This document shows positions 7,051 to 15,967 of a DNA stretch of 30,289 nt, in pieces. The DNA is from Prevotellaceae bacterium UBA4361 (lineage in GTDB: Bacteria; Bacteroidota; Bacteroidia; Bacteroidales; Bacteroidaceae). A model generated the notes under the pieces. The model searched no databases and was not told the origin of the DNA. It was given only the letters and a program-made list of their open reading frames with translations. Numbering within the stretch: position 1 is the stretch's first letter; the number at the start of each line of letters is the position of its first letter. The DNA is taken from positions 1 through 30,289 of the forward strand of contig DGSN01000051.1 in NCBI GenBank assembly GCA_002393575.1, written 5' to 3'. Both the position numbers and the translations under genes were made by a program.

Positions 7051-8028
7051 ATGCTCAATACGTTATACATAGACTGGCAGCCCAATGTAGAGATTGTCAA
7101 CTTGTTTGGGTACAGTGTTCGCTGGTATGCGATGGGTTGGATTATGTCCATTCTGGCACCGTACTTCATCGTGCGCTGGCTCTACAAGGATCAGGGCATT
7201 GACCCCGTGATGGACAAGAAAGGAAAATGGGTGGAAACGGGCAAGTTTGATCCGCTCGTGTTCTACTGCTTCTTTGGCATGGTGGTTGGTGCTCGACTGG
7301 GACATTGCATCTTCTACGAACCTAACTACTTTCTCACTTCTGCCCAAGGTTGGGTGGAGATGTTCCTGCCTATCAAGTTCGATGAATTTCCATCGCAGTG
7401 GCGATTCACTGGTTATATGGGACTGGCGAGTCATGGCGGCACGTTAGGGCTCTTCTTGGCATTGCTGCTCTATGCCCGCATCTACAAGGTGGAGGCGTGG
7501 AAACTGCTCGATATGATTGGCATTGCAGCACCGTTTGCAGCCTCGTTCATCCGTTTTGGAAATCTGATGAATTCGGAGATTATCGGTAAGGTGACTGATG
7601 TGCCTTGGGCATTCATCTTCCACACTCAGGATGCTTTGCAGAACGGGCAGTTGGTGCCTCGTCATCCAGCCCAACTCTATGAGGCATTGGCTTACATTGT
7701 CATCTTCATCGTGGGTTGGTGGATTTTCAAGAAGAAAGCATCGCACTTGGCAACAGGAAAAGAAAAGACCATAGAGAAGTTTGGTAGCAATAAGGATGAG
7801 AAAGAAAGGACGGAGACGCTTGGTCGCTTCGATGTGGGCAGTGGTTTCTATTTCGGTTTCTGTATCTTCTGCATCTTCTTTTTCCGTTTTTTTGTGGAAT
7901 TCCTGAAAGAAGTGCAGGGTGGAGTTGATGATGGCAGTACCATGATGGATGTGGGGCAGATGTTGAGCATTCCGTTTGTGCTTGCAGGATTGTGGTGCAT
8001 GGTTCGTCCGTTGAAAAAAAGTAAGTAA
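7051..8028 (+). CDS. lgt: Prolipoprotein diacylglyceryl transferase
   Basis: A 325-residue polytopic inner-membrane enzyme that transfers diacylglycerol from phosphatidylglycerol to the lipobox Cys of prolipoproteins, the first step of lipoprotein maturation. Several hydrophobic segments are visible. Key motifs are 'ASHGGTLG', 'IRFGNLMNSEIIG' (Arg, Asn and Glu as in the E. coli active-site region) and 'RHPAQLYEA'. A charged Lys/Glu-rich loop (about residues 228-255, 'KKKASHLATGKEKTIEKFG') makes it somewhat longer than enterobacterial Lgt and falls between membrane segments. The next gene, an RNA methyltransferase, follows after 28 bases. Confidence 0.96.
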   Translation: MLNTLYIDWQPNVEIVNLFGYSVRWYAMGWIMSILAPYFIVRWLYKDQGIDPVMDKKGKWVETGKFDPLVFYCFFGMVVGARLGHCIFYEPNYFLTSAQGWVEMFLPIKFDEFPSQWRFTGYMGLASHGGTLGLFLALLLYARIYKVEAWKLLDMIGIAAPFAASFIRFGNLMNSEIIGKVTDVPWAFIFHTQDALQNGQLVPRHPAQLYEALAYIVIFIVGWWIFKKKASHLATGKEKTIEKFGSNKDEKERTETLGRFDVGSGFYFGFCIFCIFFFRFFVEFLKEVQGGVDDGSTMMDVGQMLSIPFVLAGLWCMVRPLKKSK

Positions 8029-8056
8029 TGACCTTCTTCAAGGAAAGAATGTTGCT

Positions 8057-8587
8057 ATGCGAAAGCTGAAAATCACGGAAATGGGACGCATGAGCGTCGA
8101 TGAATTCAAACGGAGCGAGAAGATGCCGTTAGTGGTGGTGCTGGACGACGTGAGGAGTATGTACAACGTGGGTAGTGTGTTTCGTACTTCGGATGCTTAT
8201 CGCGTGGAAGGTGTTTTTCTTTGCGGTATCACGGCACAACCTCCTCATCCCGAAATCCACAAGACGGCACTTGGTGCTGAGGACTCGGTGGAGTGGAAAT
8301 ACTTTTCGAATGCGAAGGAAGCTGTTGCCTCTCTTCAGCAGATGGGTTATCAGGTTTTCGCCATTGAGCAAGTGGAAGGTAGTACGAAGTTGCAAGACTT
8401 GACACTGCCAGCCGACGGACATTTTGCCATCGTGATGGGGAACGAAGTGAAAGGAGTGCAGCAGGAGGTGGTGGACATGTGCGACGGCTGTTTGGAACTG
8501 CCTCAGTTTGGCACGAAACACTCACTGAATGTCTCTACCACGGCTGGAATTGTTATTTGGGAATTTGCAAAACAACTGATGATATGA
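8057..8587 (+). CDS. SpoU/TrmH-family RNA 2'-O-methyltransferase
   Basis: A 176-residue SPOUT-superfamily methyltransferase expected to methylate a ribose 2'-OH in tRNA or rRNA with S-adenosylmethionine. Motif 1 is 'NVGSVFRTSDA', motif 2 is 'FAIVMGNEVKGV' and motif 3 is 'ELPQFGTKHSLNVSTTAGI', all three in order and at family spacing. It has no N-terminal RNA-binding extension, so it is a minimal version. The specific RNA target cannot be told. Its stop overlaps the start of the DUF2007 gene (ATGA), which indicates translational coupling. Confidence 0.93.
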   Translation: MRKLKITEMGRMSVDEFKRSEKMPLVVVLDDVRSMYNVGSVFRTSDAYRVEGVFLCGITAQPPHPEIHKTALGAEDSVEWKYFSNAKEAVASLQQMGYQVFAIEQVEGSTKLQDLTLPADGHFAIVMGNEVKGVQQEVVDMCDGCLELPQFGTKHSLNVSTTAGIVIWEFAKQLMI

Positions 8588-8835
8588 AAACGGTTTTACT
8601 CATTTCATGCAACAATGCTATGCAAGCACACATCTATCAGGGAGCACTCGAAAACGAGGGAATTCCTTCGGTGCTGAAGAATGAGGATTTGGGCAATTTC
8701 TTTTCGTTCAATCGCTCTATTGGCGGTGTGGATATCCTGGTGTATGAACGCGACTTGGAACGTGCCAGGGATTTTTTGGAACGCAATGCCCAGGAGGAAG
8801 GACTCGACGATGATTTTGACGTGAACGAGGAATAG
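8584..8835 (+). CDS. DUF2007 small protein (putative signal-transducing protein)
   Basis: An 83-residue protein whose ATG at 8584 overlaps the stop of the methyltransferase by 4 bases. It shows the DUF2007 pattern: 'QAHIYQGALENEGIPSVLKN' followed by 'IGGVDILVYERDLERARDFL'. The C-terminal 15 residues are acidic. Domain relatives are GlnB-like small folds of unproven function. A GTG-type start further upstream (8479) would run through the methyltransferase motifs and is rejected. Confidence 0.88.
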   Translation: MKTVLLISCNNAMQAHIYQGALENEGIPSVLKNEDLGNFFSFNRSIGGVDILVYERDLERARDFLERNAQEEGLDDDFDVNEE

Positions 8836-8887
8836 CGTTTCCGTACATTTTTCTTCATCATGAGCCAGAAAATCAATTGTAAAATCG

Positions 8888-8895
8888 TATATTTG
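8888..8895 (+). promoter_or_regulatory. -7 box (TATATTTG) upstream of mutS
   Basis: TATATTTG matches TAnnTTTG and lies 18 bases before the mutS ATG, predicting a very short leader. No convincing -33 box is seen. Confidence 0.45.
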
Positions 8896-8913
8896 TAAAT
8901 CATAGATATTGAT

Positions 8914-11541
8914 ATGCCAAAGAAAGAAGAAATCACACCGATGATGAAACAGTTTTTCGACCTGAAGGCGAAGCACCCAGATGCTTTGCTGCTGTTTCGT
9001 TGTGGCGACTTTTATGAAACTTACGCCGATGACGCAGTGATTGCATCCGACATTCTTGGCATCACTCTCACGAAGCGCAGCAGTGCCATTGGTACGCGTG
9101 CTGATGCTGCCATTGCCATGGCTGGTTTTCCACATCATGCACTCGACACCTATCTGCCCAAACTGATTCGAGCAGGAAAGCGCGTGGCGATTTGCGACCA
9201 GTTGGAAGACCCGAAACTCACCAAGAAGCTCGTGAAGCGTGGCATCACCGAACTGGTGACACCAGGTGTGGCGATGAGCGACACGGTGCTGAACCATAAG
9301 GAAAACAACTTCTTGGCAGCAGTGCATTTCGGCAAGTCGGCTTGCGGTGTTTCTTTTCTTGACATTTCCACGGGTGAGTTCCTCGTTGCGGAAGGAACCA
9401 CCGACTATGTAGATAAGCTTCTCACGAATTTCTCTCCGAAAGAAATACTCTTCGAACGTGGCAGAAAACCCATGTTCGAAGGCAATTTTGGCGGTAAGTA
9501 CTTCACCTTCGAAATAGACGACTGGGTGTTTGTGTTCGACACAGCAAACCAAAAGTTGAAGCAGCATTTTCAGGTGAAGAACATGAAGGGATTCGGGGTA
9601 GATCATCTGAAAGACGGACTTGTGGCAGCGGGTGCAATCCTTTTCTATTTGGAGCAAACGCAACACACGCACATTCGTCACATCCGCAACATTTCCCGCA
9701 TTGAAGAAAGCAAATATGTGCGACTCGACCGTTTCACGGTGCGCTCACTTGAACTTGTTTCGTCGATGAACGAAGGAGGCGATTCGCTTCTCAGTGTCAT
9801 CGACAAGACTGTTTCGCCGATGGGTGGACGCATGTTGCATCGCTGGATTCTCTTCCCATTGAAAGATGTGAAGAAGATTGAGGAGCGACAGAACGTGGTG
9901 GAGCATTTCTTCCGTGAACCCGATTTCCGCGATTCCATCGAAGAATTGTTGCAACGCATCGGAGACATTGAGCGTATCTCTTCGAAGATTGCCACGCAGC
10001 GCGTCTCACCTCGCGACTTGGTGCAACTGAAGGTGGCGCTCCAAGCCATCGAACCTATCAAGCGGATGTGTGAGGAAGCGAATAACGAGAGCATTCATCG
10101 CATAGGCTTGTTGCTCGACCCTTGCATTGCACTTCGAGACCGTATTGAAAAGGAGATTCAGCCCGACCCACCATTCCTTGTGAACAAAGGAAATGTGATT
10201 GCCAACGGGGTGAATGCCGAACTTGACGAGTTGCGGGAAATCGCTTTCAACGGCAAGGACTACCTCATCAAGATGCAGCAACGACTCGTCGAAGAAACAG
10301 GCATCACCAGTCTGAAGATTGGTTTCAACAACGTGTTTGGTTACTACATCGAAGTGCGTAACACCTTCAAGGAGCAAGTGCCGCAGGAGTGGATTCGCAA
10401 GCAGACGCTGGTCAATGCCGAACGCTACATCACGCAGGAACTGAAAGATTACGAAGAGAAGATTCTCGGTGCGGAAGAGAAGATTCTCAGCTTGGAGGCT
10501 CGTCTTTTCAACGAAATCGTGGTGGCTTCGGCTGATTTCATTCCGCTCATCCAGACCGATGCCAGCATGATTGCCTTCATCGACTGCCTTTTGGCTTTTG
10601 CCATTGCAGCCAAGGAATACCGTTATGTTCGTCCTGTTGTTGATGAATCCTTCGTTATCGACATCAAGCAGGGACGACATCCCGTCATTGAGCGTAACAT
10701 GCCTATCGGAGAGGAATACGTTGCCAACGACCTTTTGCTCGATTCCGACCGACAGCAAATCATCATCCTCACAGGTCCGAACATGGCAGGTAAGTCGGCT
10801 TTGCTCCGACAAACAGCCCTTATCACGCTCATGGCTCAAATCGGTGCGTTCGTGCCAGCCGACAGTGCCCACATCGGTGTGTGCGACAAGATTTTCACTC
10901 GTGTGGGAGCCAGCGACAACATCAGCATGGGCGAATCCACGTTCATGGTAGAAATGAACGAAGCCGCCAATATCATTAACAATCTTTCTCCGCGTTCGCT
11001 CGTACTTTTCGATGAACTGGGACGTGGCACATCCACCTACGATGGCATTTCCATCGCTTGGTCCATCGTGGAGTATATTCATGAGAACCCGAAGAATCAT
11101 GCTCGCACACTCTTCGCAACGCACTATCACGAACTGAACGAAATGGAGAAGCTCTTCCAACGAGTGAAGAACTTCAATGTCAGCGTGAAGGAAATGGACG
11201 GAAAGGTGATTTTCCTTCGCAAACTGGTGGAAGGCGGAAGCGAACACTCCTTTGGTATTCATGTGGCAAAGATTGCGGGAATGGCTCCGTCCATTGTCCG
11301 ACGTGCAGAACAGGTGTTGCACGAATTGGAGAAGAACAATTCGGGCGATTCCATTTCTCGTCCTCACACGGAGAAGATTTCCGTTCCCGACGCTTCTGCC
11401 CAGCTCTCCTTCTTCCAGCTCGACGACCCTGTGCTTTGCCAGATTCGTGATGAAATCCTTCATCTCGATGTGAACAACCTCACCCCGCTTGAAGCCCTCA
11501 ACAAGCTGAACGACATCAAGCGTATTGTGAAGGGGAAGTAA
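8914..11541 (+). CDS. mutS: DNA mismatch repair protein MutS
   Basis: An 875-residue MutS that recognises mispaired or looped bases and starts mismatch repair with MutL. The mismatch-wedge motif GDFYETY is at residues 31-37, with Phe33 and Glu35 equivalent to E. coli Phe36 and Glu38. The Walker A loop GPNMAGKSA is near residues 621-629, with Ala in place of the more usual Thr after GKS; the rest of the ATPase domain is intact ('LVLFDELGRGTSTYDG', 'LFATHYHEL'). The C-terminal region ends '...LTPLEALNKLNDIKRIVKGK' as in full-length MutS1 proteins. It is followed after 22 bases by a GSCFA gene. Confidence 0.98.
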   Translation: MPKKEEITPMMKQFFDLKAKHPDALLLFRCGDFYETYADDAVIASDILGITLTKRSSAIGTRADAAIAMAGFPHHALDTYLPKLIRAGKRVAICDQLEDPKLTKKLVKRGITELVTPGVAMSDTVLNHKENNFLAAVHFGKSACGVSFLDISTGEFLVAEGTTDYVDKLLTNFSPKEILFERGRKPMFEGNFGGKYFTFEIDDWVFVFDTANQKLKQHFQVKNMKGFGVDHLKDGLVAAGAILFYLEQTQHTHIRHIRNISRIEESKYVRLDRFTVRSLELVSSMNEGGDSLLSVIDKTVSPMGGRMLHRWILFPLKDVKKIEERQNVVEHFFREPDFRDSIEELLQRIGDIERISSKIATQRVSPRDLVQLKVALQAIEPIKRMCEEANNESIHRIGLLLDPCIALRDRIEKEIQPDPPFLVNKGNVIANGVNAELDELREIAFNGKDYLIKMQQRLVEETGITSLKIGFNNVFGYYIEVRNTFKEQVPQEWIRKQTLVNAERYITQELKDYEEKILGAEEKILSLEARLFNEIVVASADFIPLIQTDASMIAFIDCLLAFAIAAKEYRYVRPVVDESFVIDIKQGRHPVIERNMPIGEEYVANDLLLDSDRQQIIILTGPNMAGKSALLRQTALITLMAQIGAFVPADSAHIGVCDKIFTRVGASDNISMGESTFMVEMNEAANIINNLSPRSLVLFDELGRGTSTYDGISIAWSIVEYIHENPKNHARTLFATHYHELNEMEKLFQRVKNFNVSVKEMDGKVIFLRKLVEGGSEHSFGIHVAKIAGMAPSIVRRAEQVLHELEKNNSGDSISRPHTEKISVPDASAQLSFFQLDDPVLCQIRDEILHLDVNNLTPLEALNKLNDIKRIVKGK

Positions 11542-11563
11542 AGAAAAATCTTCTTGCAACATT

Positions 11564-12565
11564 ATGGAACTGACCACACGCGTAAAAATTCCGAAACCAT
11601 CATTCGGCATCAGTCACGCCCAGCGCATCTTGATGCTGGGTTCGTGTTTTGTGGATGAGATGGGAGAAAAACTCCAAGCCGACAAATTCCATTGCTTGGT
11701 CAATCCATTCGGTGTGCTCTATAACCCAGCCTCCATCGCCGCTCTCCTGCTTCGTAGCATCAGCGAACGTGAATACGATGCCAGTTCTCCAGAAATCCTT
11801 TTTGCCGATGGACTCTTTCACAGCTGGATGCACCATTCCCAGTTCTCTTCCCCCAACCAACAGGAATTGACTGACAGGCTCAATTCAACGCTTCTGCTTG
11901 TGTCCGACTGGCTTCGGCAAGCAGATATTCTCATCATCACCTTTGGCACTTCCTACATTTACCGTCTGAAAGAAAGCGGAATGCTTGTCTCGAATTGTCA
12001 CAAGCAACCCGATTCGCTTTTCATTCGCCAGCGTTTATCGGCTTACGACATTGCCGACTCCTGGAAAACGCTTCTCCAGCTTTTGCACAGTGTCAATCCT
12101 CAGCTCCATGTCATCTTCACCGTCAGCCCCATCCGCCACAAACGCGATGGACTCCACGAGAACCAGCTCAGCAAGGCTGAATTGCTCTTGGCAATAGACG
12201 AAATCTTGCAAACTTCCTCCGTGCAAGATTACTCCTACTATTTCCCTTCCTACGAAATCCTGCTCGACGAATTGCGCGACTATCGTTTCTATGCAGCCGA
12301 CATGGTGCATCCGTCTCCACTCGCCGTGGATTACATCTACGAGCAGTTTCAGAACACCATGATGAGCAAGGAAGAGCAGAAACTGTCAGCACTGTGCCGC
12401 GAAGTACGGACAGCCCTGGAGCACAAGCCTTTCCATCCCGAAGCCGAGGCATACCAAACATTCATCCAGCAGACCATTCAAAAAATTAACGAGATAAAAA
12501 AACAATGTCCTGACATACATCTCGACAAAGAACTATCACAATGCAATACACGATTGAACAAGTAA
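11564..12565 (+). CDS. GSCFA-domain protein
   Basis: A 333-residue protein with the family signature 'MLGSCFVDEMGEKL' near the N-terminus, followed by 'NPFGVLYNPASI' and 'IITFGTSYIYR'. GSCFA proteins look like SGNH-type hydrolases, and a hydrolase or acyl-esterase role is possible, but no function is established. There is no signal peptide. The last 25 bases overlap the start of murF-alr in another frame, so the two genes are almost certainly cotranscribed; GSCFA next to murF-alr is a plausible link to cell-wall precursor metabolism, but only by context. Confidence 0.93.
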   Translation: MELTTRVKIPKPSFGISHAQRILMLGSCFVDEMGEKLQADKFHCLVNPFGVLYNPASIAALLLRSISEREYDASSPEILFADGLFHSWMHHSQFSSPNQQELTDRLNSTLLLVSDWLRQADILIITFGTSYIYRLKESGMLVSNCHKQPDSLFIRQRLSAYDIADSWKTLLQLLHSVNPQLHVIFTVSPIRHKRDGLHENQLSKAELLLAIDEILQTSSVQDYSYYFPSYEILLDELRDYRFYAADMVHPSPLAVDYIYEQFQNTMMSKEEQKLSALCREVRTALEHKPFHPEAEAYQTFIQQTIQKINEIKKQCPDIHLDKELSQCNTRLNK

Positions 12566-15036
12566 AAAAAATTATCGGTGCCGAACTCCGTTGCTTTGGC
12601 AATGAGCAGAGTTGCATCCAAAACCACATCAATTGGTTGCTCATCGACAGCCGTTCACTTTGTTTCCCCGACGAAACACTTTTCTTTGCCCTACGCACGC
12701 AGCGCAACGACGGCCATAAGTACATCGAAGAACTCTATCGGAGAGGTGTCCGCTATTTTGTCGTTCAGGACATTCCTTTCATCGAACACCTGGAGAATGT
12801 GGTCTTCCTGCAAGTGAAAGACACCCTCGCAGCCTTGCAGCGATTGGCTGAATACCATCGCAGCCAGTTCGACATCCCTGTCATTGCCATCACGGGCTCT
12901 AACGGAAAGACCACTGTCAAGGAATGGCTCTATCAACTCCTTTCGCCCGACTGCAATGTGTGCCGCTCACCACGCAGCTACAACTCCCAAGTGGGTGTGC
13001 CCCTTTCCATTTGGCTCATTGACCGCCACACCGACATCGCCATTGTGGAGGCGGGCATTTCAGACACTGGCGAAATGGAACGACTGGAGCGCATCATCCG
13101 ACCAACCACAGCCGTCATCACCAACATCGGGCAGGCACATCAGGAGAACTTCCTGTCATACGATATCAAGTGTACGGAGAAATTCCAATTGTTCAAGAAC
13201 TGCCGCACGGGAGTCATCAACATGAGCGACAACCGCATTGCACGTTGCTCCCAAGTGGTGCCTGAAAGCGTAGAGCGCATCACATGGAACACCTACGAGA
13301 ACGCACGTCCTGGCGATGCCACCATCATCATCCGCTCCATCGAGAAGGAAAACACACACGCCACCGTGAAATTCTCCATCAACGATGTTCTCGGACAGTT
13401 CACCATACCTTTCATCGACGATGCCTCCATCCAGAATTCCATCACTTGTTTCGCTACTTGCATGAGTCTCCATCTGCCAATCGACGACATCTGCAAGCGC
13501 ATGGAGCATCTCGAACCCGTAGCCATGCGCCTCGAAGTGAAAGATGGATGCAACGGTTGCACACTTATCAACGACAGCTACAATTCCGACATCCATTCGC
13601 TCGACATCGCACTCGACTTCATGCAGCGTCGTCCCGACACGAAGGAGCAGACACGCACACTCATCATCAGCGACATCCTCCAAAGCGGCGAGCTTCCTCG
13701 TTCGCTCTACAGTCGCGTCGCTCTCATGGCACGCAGCCGAGGCATACAGAAGGTTATCGGAGTAGGCGAGGAAATCAGTTCCTGTGCCGACTATTTCCCA
13801 ATGGAAAGCTACTTCTTCCGCACCACCAAGGAACTGATTCAAAGCGAGGTTTTCTCCAATCTCCACAACGAATTCATCCTCATCAAGGGAGCGCGTCAAT
13901 TCCATTTCGACGAACTCTCCGACCGACTCACACTCAAGGTTCACCAAACCATCCTCGAAGTGAACCTCAACGCAATGGTTGACAACCTCAACTACTATCG
14001 TTCCTTCCTCAAGAACAAGGAAAAGATAGTCTGCATGGTCAAGGCATCAGCCTACGGCGTGGGAGCCATCGAAGCATCGAAAACACTCCAAGACCACGGA
14101 GTCGATTACCTCGCCGTGGCCGTGGCAGACGAAGGAGCCGAACTGCGCAAGGCGGGCATCACAGCCAACATCATGGTGATGAATCCCGAAATGACATCCT
14201 TCAAATTGCTCTTTGACTACCGACTCGAACCAGAAATCTTCAACTTCGACATCCTCGAAGCACTCATTCGAGAGGCAGAAAAAGAAGGAATCACACAATT
14301 CCCAGTCCACATCAAACTCGACACAGGTATGCATCGTCTGGGCTTCAACCCTCAACAAGACATGCCACGGCTCATCAGTCGCCTCCTGCGTCAGTCAGCA
14401 GTCGTGCCTTGCAGCGTCTTCTCCCATTTCGTGGGAAGCGACGACGACGGCTTTGATGCCTTCAGCGAACAGCAGTTCCAGCTCTTCGACAAGGCATCAC
14501 AAGAACTCCAGGCAGCCTACAGCCACAAGATTATCCGACACATCTGCAACTCTGCTGGCATAGAGCATTTCCCACAGTACCACCTCGACATGGTGCGACT
14601 CGGACTGGGACTCTACGGAGTGAATCCGCGCAACAACCACTTGCTCCACAACGTAGCAACCCTGAAAACCACCATCCTCCAAACGCGCGAAGTGCCAGCA
14701 GGCGATTCCATCGGCTACAGCCGCAAGACCTTCGTTGACCGTCCAACCCTAGTGGCAGCCATCCCTATCGGTTATGCCGACGGACTCAACCGCCGCCTGG
14801 GCAATCGCAACTGCTATTGCCTCGTCAACGGACAGAAAGCCCCTTACCTCGGCAACATCTGCATGGATGTGTGCATGATAGATGTCACAGGCATAGACTG
14901 CAAGGCAGGAGATTATGTCACCATCTTTGGCGACGACCTCCCTGTCAGCATCCTCAGCGATGCCATCGGCACCATCCCTTACGAAATCCTCACAGGCATC
15001 AGCACCCGCGTACAGCGAGTTTTCATTCAAGAATAA
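12541..15036 (+). CDS. murF-alr: Bifunctional MurF ligase / alanine racemase
   Basis: An 831-residue fusion typical of Bacteroidota. Residues 1 to about 450 are MurF, the ATP-dependent ligase that adds D-Ala-D-Ala to UDP-MurNAc-tripeptide, with the P-loop ITGSNGKTT (117-125) and 'TLINDSYNSD' of the Mur ligase core. Residues about 465-831 are a PLP-dependent alanine racemase making D-Ala: the cofactor Lys is K501 in 'MVKASAYGVGA', the likely catalytic Tyr is Y726 in 'SIGYSRKTF', and 'IPIGYADGLNRR' is conserved. The fusion joins substrate supply and use in cytoplasmic peptidoglycan synthesis. The ATG lies inside the end of the GSCFA gene (25-base overlap). Confidence 0.97.
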   Translation: MQYTIEQVKKIIGAELRCFGNEQSCIQNHINWLLIDSRSLCFPDETLFFALRTQRNDGHKYIEELYRRGVRYFVVQDIPFIEHLENVVFLQVKDTLAALQRLAEYHRSQFDIPVIAITGSNGKTTVKEWLYQLLSPDCNVCRSPRSYNSQVGVPLSIWLIDRHTDIAIVEAGISDTGEMERLERIIRPTTAVITNIGQAHQENFLSYDIKCTEKFQLFKNCRTGVINMSDNRIARCSQVVPESVERITWNTYENARPGDATIIIRSIEKENTHATVKFSINDVLGQFTIPFIDDASIQNSITCFATCMSLHLPIDDICKRMEHLEPVAMRLEVKDGCNGCTLINDSYNSDIHSLDIALDFMQRRPDTKEQTRTLIISDILQSGELPRSLYSRVALMARSRGIQKVIGVGEEISSCADYFPMESYFFRTTKELIQSEVFSNLHNEFILIKGARQFHFDELSDRLTLKVHQTILEVNLNAMVDNLNYYRSFLKNKEKIVCMVKASAYGVGAIEASKTLQDHGVDYLAVAVADEGAELRKAGITANIMVMNPEMTSFKLLFDYRLEPEIFNFDILEALIREAEKEGITQFPVHIKLDTGMHRLGFNPQQDMPRLISRLLRQSAVVPCSVFSHFVGSDDDGFDAFSEQQFQLFDKASQELQAAYSHKIIRHICNSAGIEHFPQYHLDMVRLGLGLYGVNPRNNHLLHNVATLKTTILQTREVPAGDSIGYSRKTFVDRPTLVAAIPIGYADGLNRRLGNRNCYCLVNGQKAPYLGNICMDVCMIDVTGIDCKAGDYVTIFGDDLPVSILSDAIGTIPYEILTGISTRVQRVFIQE

Positions 15037-15047
15037 AAGGATTAAAT

Positions 15048-15245
15048 GAAGAATGAAGAATGAGGAATAAAGAATGAATTTTACCCTGCTTATATGATTG
15101 GTAATTATCATTCTTCATTCCTCATTTTTTATTCTTCATTCCTCATTCTCCATTCTTCATTCTTCATTCTCCATTCTCCATTCTCCATTCTTCATTCTTC
15201 ATTCTTCATTCTCCATTCCTCATTCTTCATTCCTCATTCTTCATT
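15048..15245. repeat. 7-bp-periodic simple repeat between convergent genes
   Basis: A short GAAGAAT/GAGGAAT stretch (15048-15078) is followed by a long run of ATTCTTC, ATTCCTC and ATTCTCC heptamers (15108-15245). The two parts are imperfect reverse complements around a unique loop (15079-15107), so an RNA across it could fold back. The repeat separates murF-alr from the convergent minus-strand genes. The last codons and the stop of the minus-strand gene at 15234 lie in its edge. Confidence 0.85.
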
Positions 15246-15581
15246 TAATTCCCGAGTTTCCTTCTTAGACCTCAAGCGAAACGCATGTTTTCCAGCCTTA
15301 CGCATACGTCTCATCCGCGAACTCTGCTGGTAAGCATCCCCCGAACGGTCTCTATCATCATATACAAGTAACTTGCCCCTCAGTTCTCGTCTAAGGCCAG
15401 ACGCTTTCGTTCTTCCAGGATGTCTGTTGAGAGACTTTTTCACCCTTTGATAACCCTTGTCTTGCAGATTCAAGGTAGATAAGATTGTGACACCACTCTC
15501 GGCAGAAAGCCTTTCCCGCTCCTGTCGAATCTTCTCCATCTTTTGCTTGAACGATTTCTTTGTATGATACGTTCTGCTCAT
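15234..15581 (-). CDS. Small basic hypothetical protein
   Basis: A 115-residue, strongly basic protein starting at the ATG at 15581 (a TTG one codon earlier is less likely). I do not recognise the family. Visible features are an N-terminal charged helix 'KKSFKQKMEKIRQERERLSA' and a C-terminal half dense in Arg and Lys ('SSRMRRMRKAGKHAFRLRSK'), suggesting nucleic-acid or ribosome contact; there is no cysteine or membrane segment. It begins 41 bases after the DUF3037-type gene and may be the third gene of that operon. Its stop codon falls in the heptamer repeat, so the last four residues are repeat-derived. Confidence 0.55.
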   Translation of the reverse strand: MSRTYHTKKSFKQKMEKIRQERERLSAESGVTILSTLNLQDKGYQRVKKSLNRHPGRTKASGLRRELRGKLLVYDDRDRSGDAYQQSSRMRRMRKAGKHAFRLRSKKETRELNEE

Positions 15582-15622
15582 CAAATTAGATTTCTATAGA
15601 ATAGGCTTTGCACATACTCCTT

Positions 15623-15967
15623 TTATGCACAAATATAGTTCTTGAACAAGCGTGTTTTACTCTGTTCTGATGGTTCTATGTCGATGCTTTCCAATGGCGA
15701 GAAAGCAATTAAATTGTTCGAATAGCGAGTGAGGTAATTGATATCCTGAACACTGTTAATCTTTCCGTTGGTAGGCATGGAACTAACAACCTGCGAAACA
15801 AATTCGTACTCCTTTTGAGGGAATAAGTTTCGTAGAGCATCCAGTTTTTTTTGCGAATAACGAACATCTATTTTGTCTCCATCTACAAATATCAAGCCGA
15901 CACTGATTCTTTCGGAAATCTCTGGACGGATAACTGCGTAAATAATGCTGTATTTTAGAGTATTCAT
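15623..15967 (-). CDS. DUF3037-type protein, partner of the HipA-like kinase
   Basis: A 114-residue protein beginning 'LKYSIIYAVIRPEISERISV', then 'GLIFVDGD', the pattern of DUF3037 proteins, which commonly sit next to HipA-like kinases. The start codon overlaps the stop of the upstream kinase by 4 bases (ATGA), a sign of coupled translation in fixed ratio. Function is unknown; a regulatory or antitoxin-like role is inferred from the gene pairing only. There is no DNA-binding motif, so it is not a HipB-type antitoxin. Confidence 0.72.
   Translation of the reverse strand: MNTLKYSIIYAVIRPEISERISVGLIFVDGDKIDVRYSQKKLDALRNLFPQKEYEFVSQVVSSMPTNGKINSVQDINYLTRYSNNLIAFSPLESIDIEPSEQSKTRLFKNYICA

Noticed and set aside
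10006..11610. Very long minus-strand frame (534 codons) opposite mutS
   Set aside because: It lies antisense to the complete MutS ATPase domain, has no recognisable motif or ribosome site, and is a composition shadow.
13156..13947. Long minus-strand frame (263 codons) opposite murF-alr
   Set aside because: Codon bias of the GC-rich sense gene leaves the opposite strand open; the sense strand encodes an intact conserved enzyme.
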